Origin: an uncultured Ruminococcus sp. | Lineage (GTDB): Bacteria; Bacillota; Clostridia; Lachnospirales; Lachnospiraceae | Assembly (NCBI GenBank): GCA_900541505.1 | Contig: UQKK01000026.1 | Coordinates: 1 to 51,098, forward strand | Length of the DNA stretch: 51,098 nt | Direction: 5' to 3' | Shown here: positions 49,102 through 51,098 of the stretch, piece by piece | Layout: every line of letters begins with the position of its first letter | Numbering within the stretch: the first letter of the stretch is position 1 | Position numbers and translations under genes: made by a program | Notes under the pieces: model-generated | Told to the model about the DNA's origin: nothing | Seen by the model: only the letters and a program-made list of their open reading frames with translations | Database searches by the model: none

Positions 49102-50998
49102 CAGAAAAGGACACGGAAAGCAGCAGCTTGATATGAAAACACTGAAACGTCTGCTGACCTACTTAAAAGACTACAAGAAGCGTTTTGTGTTCGTATTGAT
49201 ATGCATCGCTTTAAATGCGGGCGCAATGGTAGCTTCCTCACTGTTTTTACAGATATTGATAGATAGTTACATCACTCCGCTTCTGGCATCTGCTTCGCCG
49301 GAGTTTGCTCCACTATTCCGCGCGATGGTGGTTTTGGCGGGAATATACTTAATCGGTATCCTGGCTTCCCTTTTCTACAGCAGGACCATGGCGGTGATTT
49401 CCCAGGGGATTTTAAAAGAAATCCGGGATGAGATGTTCTCGCATATGCAGACCTTGCCGATAAAATATTTTGATACGCACTCCCACGGGGATGTGATGAG
49501 CCACTATACCAATGATACAGATACCCTGCGGCAGATGATTTCCCAGAGTGTACCGCAGTTGTTCTCCTCGGTCATCACGATTGTGGCGGTATTTTTCGCC
49601 ATGCTCTCCATCAGCTTCTGGCTGACGCTGTTTGTGGTAGCGATGATATTTATCATTATGAGAGTGGTGGCGGGAATCGCGGGGAAGAGCGGCAAATATT
49701 TTGTGCGCCAGCAGGAAGCCATCGGAGATGTCAACGGTTATATTGAAGAGATGATAAACGGACAGAAGGTCGTAAAGGTATTCTGCTATGAGGAAAAGGC
49801 AAAAGAGAAGTTTGACAGAAAAAATGAGGAATTGTGCGAGGAGGCATCGAAAGCCTTTACTTACGCAAATATTCTGATGCCGGCGATGAACAATCTGGGC
49901 TATGTCCTGTATGTCCTGGTGGCTATCGTGGGCGGCGCTTTGGGGATTGCAGGGGTTGCCAATGTCAGCCTGACAGGTGTGGATGTGCTTTCTCTGGGTA
50001 TGATTGCCTCCTTCCTGCAGCTTTCCCGCAGTTTTATCCAGCCTTTGGGGCAGGTGTCCCAGCAGCTTAGCGCTATCATCATGGCACTGGCAGGTGCGAA
50101 GCGTATCTTTGAATTGATTGATGAAGAGAGCGAGACAGACAACGGCTATGTGACGCTGGTAAACGCAGAGTATAAAGATGGCGTCCTGACAGAGACAAAG
50201 GAGCGCACCGGGCTGTGGGCGTGGAAGCATCCTCACGAGGACGGCACACTGACCTACACGGAACTAAAGGGCGAGGTGCGGATGTTCGATGTGGACTTCG
50301 GATATGAAGAAAACAAGATTGTGCTGCACAACATCACACTCTATGCGGAGCCCGGACAGAAGGTGGCATTCGTAGGCGCCACAGGCGCGGGGAAGACGAC
50401 CATCACCAACCTGATTAACCGTTTCTATGATATCGCGGACGGCAAAATCCGTTACGATGGCATCAACATCAATAAAATCCGCAAATCCGATTTGCGCCGG
50501 TCTCTGGGAATTGTACTGCAGGATGTCAATCTGTTTACCGGCACGGTGATGGAGAATCTGCGGTACGTGAAACTGGATGCCACGGATGAGGAATGTATCG
50601 CGGCGGCAAAGCTCGCCAATGCGGACCGGTTTATTCGTATGCTCCCGGATGGCTATGATACCATGCTCTCCGGTGACGGCAGCGGTTTATCCCAGGGGCA
50701 GAGACAGTTGATTTCCATCGCCCGGGCGGCTGTGGCGGACCCACCGGTCATGATTTTGGATGAGGCGACCTCCTCCATCGATACCCGGACAGAGGCAATC
50801 GTGCAGAGAGGTATGGATTCTCTCATGAAAGGCAGGACGGTTTTTGTGATTGCGCACAGGCTTTCCACCGTGCAAAACTCCGATGTCATCATGGTGCTGG
50901 AGCTGGGAAGAATCATCGAGAGAGGCAGCCATGAAGAACTGATTGAAAAGCACGGGAAATATTATCAGCTCTATACCGGGGCGTTTGAGTTATCGTGA
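49094..50998 (+). CDS. ABC exporter half-transporter, catalytic subunit, 634 aa
   Basis: Start chosen at ATG 49094 (MNNRKGHGKQQLDMKTLKRL), since GGAGGAGG lies just before; the longer frame from 49064 overlaps the partner more. Membrane domain about 25-330. A linker insert of about 45 residues (GYVTLVNAEYKDGVLTETKE ... WAWKHPHEDGT) precedes the ATPase part. Walker A is GATGAGKTT, Walker B MILDEATSSID, and the H-loop VIAHRLST, all canonical. It forms the working site with the preceding subunit. Confidence 0.9.
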   Translation: MNNRKGHGKQQLDMKTLKRLLTYLKDYKKRFVFVLICIALNAGAMVASSLFLQILIDSYITPLLASASPEFAPLFRAMVVLAGIYLIGILASLFYSRTMAVISQGILKEIRDEMFSHMQTLPIKYFDTHSHGDVMSHYTNDTDTLRQMISQSVPQLFSSVITIVAVFFAMLSISFWLTLFVVAMIFIIMRVVAGIAGKSGKYFVRQQEAIGDVNGYIEEMINGQKVVKVFCYEEKAKEKFDRKNEELCEEASKAFTYANILMPAMNNLGYVLYVLVAIVGGALGIAGVANVSLTGVDVLSLGMIASFLQLSRSFIQPLGQVSQQLSAIIMALAGAKRIFELIDEESETDNGYVTLVNAEYKDGVLTETKERTGLWAWKHPHEDGTLTYTELKGEVRMFDVDFGYEENKIVLHNITLYAEPGQKVAFVGATGAGKTTITNLINRFYDIADGKIRYDGININKIRKSDLRRSLGIVLQDVNLFTGTVMENLRYVKLDATDEECIAAAKLANADRFIRMLPDGYDTMLSGDGSGLSQGQRQLISIARAAVADPPVMILDEATSSIDTRTEAIVQRGMDSLMKGRTVFVIAHRLSTVQNSDVIMVLELGRIIERGSHEELIEKHGKYYQLYTGAFELS

Positions 50999-51012
50999 TG
51001 GAATTACAATTT

Positions 51013-51097
51013 TATATCAGAGGGAGATGGCTCCCGCCTCTATAGGCGGTGAGTAACAAATCCGTATCAGTGGCGGGGGCAATCTCCCTCTGATATA
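51013..51097. terminator. Long inverted repeat after the exporter operon
   Basis: TATATCAGAGGGAGAT (51013-51028) and ATCTCCCTCTGATATA (51082-51097) are perfect 16-bp arms, extended by CCCGCC/GGCGGG. A smaller GCCTCTATAGGC palindrome sits inside. It closes the operon but lacks a T run before the window ends; it may be a miniature repeat element serving as a terminator. Confidence 0.6.
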
Positions 51098-51098
51098 C

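Overview
The window looks like a Clostridia (Lachnospiraceae-type, low-to-mid GC Firmicute) chromosome. The support is purine-rich AGGAGG ribosome sites throughout, TTGACA/TATAAT-type promoters, a sporulation-type YlmC protein, NrdR, heterodimeric ABC exporters and Firmicute-style DapF, TruA and PtsI genes.

Layout. (1) 1-2300: four minus-strand genes of a phage-type early/replication module (sigma-like regulator, two small proteins, DUF2800 RecB-like nuclease running off the left edge). (2) 2370-15870: a defence island on the plus strand. It opens with a strong promoter and a three-gene ABC-3C-type system (accessory protein, MC2-like middle component, RecN/Rad50-like ATPase with a CPYC hook). 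A restriction-modification operon follows: HTH controller, two different m5C methyltransferases, a split gene, McrB-like GTPase, McrC-like nuclease and an unknown 166-aa protein. Gene order matches the BsuMI/LlaJI type of system. The split gene is interrupted at 8592-11044 by a very AT-rich block of aminoglycoside-resistance genes: a truncated GNAT, a bifunctional AAC(6')-APH(2'') of unusual composition, and a truncated APH. The block is bounded by a shared TGAA and carries no transposase. (3) 16050-51098: ordinary chromosome.

The chromosomal part holds a lone MacB/LolD-type ATPase, two heterodimeric ABC exporters (16992-20494 and the MarR-controlled pair at 46904-50998), a superoxide dismutase, a NatAB-type exporter, ylmC, nrdR, and a peptide/nickel-type ABC importer operon that runs into truA. 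Next come exonuclease III, two COG0523 metallochaperone-type GTPases (one with a long His-rich segment), a PfkB sugar kinase, dapF, tRNA-Gln and tRNA-Pro, tandem HTH genes with a nucleotidyltransferase remnant, a lipoprotein, pepD, a Tet(M)-like GTPase fused to a YacP/Rae1-type NYN nuclease, a zinc-ribbon/CD225-like membrane protein with a DUF2752 protein, and ptsI.

Most notable are the restriction system broken by a resistance insertion (methyltransferases intact, restriction probably lost), the hybrid AAC/APH enzyme, and the GTPase-NYN fusion. The fusion may couple ribosome-factor-like binding to A-site mRNA cleavage, and its ribosome site lies inside a perfect 12-bp inverted repeat. No integrase, att site, rRNA, CRISPR array or replication origin was seen. 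All functional calls are from reading the translated sequence; no database search was possible.
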